Assembly (NCBI GenBank): GCA_902729315.2
Contig: LR746270.1
Location: 6,891,221 to 6,955,220, forward strand
Reading direction: 5' to 3'
DNA: 64,000 bases
Source of the DNA: Spirodela intermedia
Lineage: Eukaryota > Streptophyta > Magnoliopsida > Alismatales > Araceae
Shown piece by piece: positions 60,194 through 64,000 of the stretch. The notes below the pieces were generated by a model, which worked only from the letters and a program-made list of their open reading frames with translations, searched no databases and had not been told where the DNA came from. How positions within the stretch are numbered: the first letter of the stretch is position 1; each line of letters opens with the position of its first letter. A program made the position numbers and the translations under genes.

Positions 60194-60200
60194 TATAAAT
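60194..60200 (+). promoter_or_regulatory. TATA box of AMP copy B'
   Basis: TATAAAT, 113 bp upstream of the ATG. Confidence 0.8.
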
Positions 60201-60306
60201 GAACCTCCGTGTATGGACAAGAGCTCTTCACCACTCCAATCCAGCATAATCCCAAGCCCTAAGTTAATCAGCTCCCTAGGACCACCTCCGGCCGCAACTG
60301 GAAGTC

Positions 60307-60627
60307 ATGGCCATCACAGCCAGGCCCGCGGCTGCCGCCGCTCTCCTTGTTCTCTTTGCCGTCGCATTGATTGCGCCGGCGTCCGCCAGCACGCTCACGG
60401 TGTTCTCCGGCCCAGGATGCAGCGGACAGACCATGGACATCAACGGCTGCGACTGTTTCGAGCTCACCGGCTACCAGAGTGGCTTCCACTTCGTGTTCAC
60501 GGAGGAGCAGGAGGCCGTCCTGTACACGGACCGCCACTGCAGGAACCGCTATCGCTCTCAATTGCTGAACGAGGAGACCCGCTACTGCCGCAGGTTCCCC
60601 TTCAGGAGCGTGAAGATGGTGTGCTAA
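60307..60627 (+). CDS. MiAMP1-like secreted antimicrobial protein (copy B'), 106 aa
   Basis: The protein is identical to copy B: a 27-residue signal peptide, SGPGCSG, six cysteines, NGCDC and the SVKMVC end. Transcribed region and 3' flank are inside the near-identical arm, but the promoter upstream of about 60180 is not, so B and B' have the same product under different upstream control regions. Intronless. Confidence 0.88.
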   Translation: MAITARPAAAAALLVLFAVALIAPASASTLTVFSGPGCSGQTMDINGCDCFELTGYQSGFHFVFTEEQEAVLYTDRHCRNRYRSQLLNEETRYCRRFPFRSVKMVC

Positions 60628-63600
60628 GGGACGGATACGTGCTTTCTCGGTCGTGGGTTTCAATACTATTTGTGTAGATATAGGAAAATAAACGGCCATT
60701 TCTTTCGTTGTGAACTGGCTGCATGATCCGCACATCTAATCGTATACGATGACGTGTCCTCTTGTTCTTGATTTTCAGAATTGTTTAATCGGATAAGGGT
60801 AAATAAGTGGCGGGTTATTTCGTTGTGCACCGGCAACATGATGTTTAGTTCTTGTCATGAATATAAGATGGTAATAATAATTTACAATCAGTTCTTGTTT
60901 AAAGGGGATGGATAGTAAACTTTAATGCTCATCTCGATCTTATGCATGAGGATTCGCCTCTTGTCTGCTAAATTGTTTTCTTGCCGTTTGCTACCGATAC
61001 ATTTATGCGTTCTCATAAATAGTTCGTTGCATACACAGACACATTCAAGCCCTAGAACATTAAGTACCAAGAAAAACTATTTTCGAATTTAACTCATCTC
61101 CATGTCCTTGGAGCAGATAATTTCATTGGTTTTAACTTCTACACCTTATAACGTTCCTCAATCTAATAGAGGTAATGTAACAGAGTAATGTTTAATAGGG
61201 GTAATGTTTAACGCTTAAGCAGAGTAAATTTAATATAGGTAATGTTCAACGCTTAAAAGTTTTCATGATGCTTAGTAGTAATCTAAGATTAACATGAAAG
61301 AAAGCAAATATTTATAATCAACCTCAAAATGTAAAAATTTAAATAATAAATATTTAAATTTAAACATAGCATAAAATATTAAAGAATGATATAAGTTGGA
61401 AAAAAAAAAATTAAAACATAGAAAACCTGTAAAAATAAAGTGAAAAATATGTAATATAATGTAAAGCATGACATGATAATTGAAATAGAACATCATCGCT
61501 GCTAACCTGTTGCTCCTTTGCTTAAAATGTTTGGAAATTGTATAATACGCAGTGCAATAAATTCTTTGGTCATATGTATAAAAATTACACTAAATTGATT
61601 AAAAAGTTAAAACACATTAATGTACTAATCTTCCATTATAGTATGTCTTTCACTTGTTAATCTCTTCTACTAAGTTCTTTTCTAATGACCTGTAAATCTA
61701 CATTTGCTGAACCAAGTTGGAAAATAAAGATTTTTAACAGTAGACTTATTCAAATCTATGGTTAAAATGAATGATTCAGGGCTAGGTAGAGAAAAAAATG
61801 CATCAACAAAGAGAATGAAAGGCAACTTACACCATGGTAATTGACAGTACTGTGAATCATTAAAATATGTCAAATTCAAATATTTCAATCATGCTCAACC
61901 ATTGGATTAGGTTCATGTGGCCATTTAAAAGCTTTTTATTCATTGATGAGGGTAAAGGAAAGGTATGCTGGTTAAAAACATAGAGAGAAAATTGTGAATG
62001 AGATTGCATTTCTGCTAAATAGAAAAAGTGATTGATTTTTAAACCAAAAAGAGGACCAAGCTTAATTCCATATGAAATAGGTAATTTAACACTAGAAAGA
62101 AGGTTAGCATATACCTGGCTTGAGGGAGGTAGTGTCCCAGATTTTGAATGCTTGTAGTTTTGTGTCAACTAGCTACTCTGCATAGCTAAGCTCATGGGAC
62201 AACATATGGAAGCTCATGACATACATTGAAATTTTGACTCTTATAGTTAAACATCAGTTTATTTTTTACTGTTTTATTTATCACGAATGAACTAGTTTAC
62301 AGAATTTAATTCCGAGACCTGTCATTGGCGGATCCATTGTGCGCATCATTTTAACTAACTCACCTACAAATTATGAAAGCAAAATGCGACCAATGATTAA
62401 GGGGATACTTTCATACTTAAGTTACTTGTTATACACTAGATAATTCATAATTTATGTATGGAATGAAGTGGTGTCATACACCATAGGCGGTTCCGATATC
62501 AATGACACTTGTCAGGTAGATATAATTAAAATGCAAGGAAAGTGCGTTTGATAGCAAGTTAAGCGGCAAATATTCCCGGCAGACCACCAGAGTACACGTT
62601 TTCTAACAAAGGGTGAACAAGTAACTTTTCATGCTTAAATACTACGTCTGAATATGAAATTTTGGCGTTAAGAGATTCCGATCGGCGATCAAAGGCAAAC
62701 TTTCGACCAAAACCCTAAAACGTATGTCCTTCGGAACTGATGTAAACGTTTGTCCTTCGGAACTGAAGCGAACGACCAGTGTAAAAGACTAACAGAGCGA
62801 GCGGGAAAGAGATTTCGAACAGCTATATCTGAAATGGCCAAGTGATGACCGAAGAGAACGTAGCTATCTCTGCGTTAAATTTTTCATTGCTTGACACGAA
62901 CGGAACCAAACATTACGACAAGTATCGACGCTCCACCAATATACATACTATGTGCACATTGATAGACTGGAAAAGAGCAAAAGACGCAATTCAGCAAAGC
63001 GAGCGGTTGTTTCAGACGGAAAAAGTCAGTGATGGTAGTAAAATCCATTGATAGATATTATTTATCGCCGCGTTCTACCTACCGCGCTTGACGCACGCTA
63101 ATAATGGAAAGACAGGGAGCTAACCTGAAGCCGTTTTGGACCTGTGCGTTTTAAAAAGTTAACGCATAGAAAAGTTTTAGTAGACCGCTTTGCAAAGGAA
63201 TAGAGCCCGGCAGACACGACGAAGGGTTCTGACTCCGCCGATCGACGACCCATTGGTTTCGTCAATAGGCGTAGGAAAGTTTGCCTTATCCTCCGACCAT
63301 TTGGGCTTCTCACTGTTATATCTATCCTCATCTAATATGCAGTCGTCACCTGTTTGAAATGTGAGAACCCGGACGAAACTCGTTTTGACGGCATACCTGA
63401 GAAAGCGGGCGATCGACCTGATCAAACTCCGACAGCGTACGGCCAACTGAATCCTTTAAAAAGCATAGTTCAACGAAGCGTTCGTCGTCAGCTTGCAATT
63501 ACAGCTGAACGGAAAATCATAAATTCAGCTACCGCGTATGAAAATGATAATTATAGCAAATGGCCGCCGATTAGGAATCCATTGTCTCGACGACCCATCG

Positions 63601-63665
63601 ATTTTCTACGTAGCGTGAATGGACTTGCCGCATTCTTTCAGCACTCTATCGACCTTTTCCAGTCC
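60628..63665. other. Intergenic part of the right AMP-module arm
   Basis: Mirror image of 21490-24527. No gene is supported. The open frames that recur here are explained by the duplication. Confidence 0.6.
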
Positions 63666-63672
63666 TATAAAT
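63666..63672 (+). promoter_or_regulatory. TATA box of AMP copy A'
   Basis: TATAAAT, 113 bp upstream of the ATG. The family block (CGACGACCCATCGATTTTC and GCGTGAATGG) is at about 63587-63625. Confidence 0.8.
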
Positions 63673-63778
63673 GAACCTCCGCGTATGGACAAGAGCTCTT
63701 CACCGCTGCAACCCAGCATAATCCCAAGCCCTAAGTTAATCAGCTCCCTAGGACCACCTCCATCCGCAACTGGAACTC

Positions 63779-64000
63779 ATGGCCATCACAGCCAGGCCCG
63801 CGGCTGCCGCCGCTCTCCTTGTCCTCTTTGCCGTCGCAATGATTGCGCCGGCATCGGCGAGCACGCTCACGGTGTTCTCCGGCCCAGGATGCAGCGGACA
63901 GACCATGGACATCAACGGCTGCGGCTGTTTCGAGCTCACTGGCTACCAGAGCGGCTTCCACTTCGTGTTCACGGAGGAGCAGGAGGCCGTCCTGTACACG
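63779..64000 (+). CDS. MiAMP1-like secreted antimicrobial protein (copy A'), 5' part only
   Basis: The ATG at 63779 opens a frame identical, as far as visible, to copy A: the signal peptide and the first half of the mature domain with three of the six cysteines. The window ends at about codon 74 of an expected 106, so the rest cannot be judged. Confidence 0.85.
   Translation, partial: MAITARPAAAAALLVLFAVAMIAPASASTLTVFSGPGCSGQTMDINGCGCFELTGYQSGFHFVFTEEQEAVLYT

Larger units (their letters stand above)
60180..64000. repeat. Right arm of AMP-module inverted duplication (runs off the window)
   Basis: Inverted near-identical counterpart of 21157-24977, carrying copies B' and A'. The left boundary of near-identity lies about 15 bases upstream of the B' TATA box; upstream of that point only ordinary family-level similarity remains. 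Confidence 0.93.

Overview
The window is nuclear DNA of a flowering plant. The evidence is a 34-exon MSH5 meiotic gene that matches plant MSH5 in order and length, type I MADS-box genes, a coiled-coil NB-ARC-LRR (CNL) resistance-gene relic, Copia and Ty3/gypsy LTR retroelements primed by initiator-Met tRNA, and a family of secreted six-cysteine proteins of the MiAMP1 type. GC-rich intronless genes sit in AT-rich intergenic DNA. MiAMP1-like families are best known from conifers, Macadamia and some monocots and early angiosperms, so a lineage outside the core eudicots is plausible; the species is not determined.

Layout. 1-3 kb: no convincing gene, several simple or short repeats. 3.0-5.6 kb: a MADS module (truncated MADS pseudogene, then an intact 311-codon type I MADS gene). 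5.8-9.6 kb: mostly featureless, one Copia RNase H scrap. 9.6-17.6 kb: a CNL pseudogene split after the eighth base of its reading frame by a 5.03 kb Copia element with apparently identical 283-bp LTRs and a GCGGC target duplication. 17.6-18.6 kb: remains of a second Copia element. 19.0-26.2 kb: a cluster of MiAMP1-like genes (one pseudogene, three intact). 28.0-51.7 kb: MSH5, with introns that contain nested Copia and gypsy debris and at least one clear candidate U12-type intron. 52.3-52.8 kb: gypsy remnant. 54.1-57.6 kb: inverted copy of the MADS module with both genes open (311 and 478 codons). 60.2-64.0 kb: inverted, almost identical copy of the AMP module, running off the end of the window.

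The main structural feature is a pair of interleaved inverted duplications around MSH5. Both the MADS module and the AMP module occur once on each side, each inverted, but their order is not reversed, so a single inverted duplication cannot explain them. The AMP arms are nearly identical over at least 3.8 kb and the MADS arms are visibly older. The genes do not form a pathway: MSH5 works in meiotic crossover formation, MADS type I genes are typically regulators of female gametophyte and endosperm, and the AMP and CNL genes are defence genes in a fast-changing neighbourhood. No CRISPR array, rRNA or convincing tRNA gene was seen.
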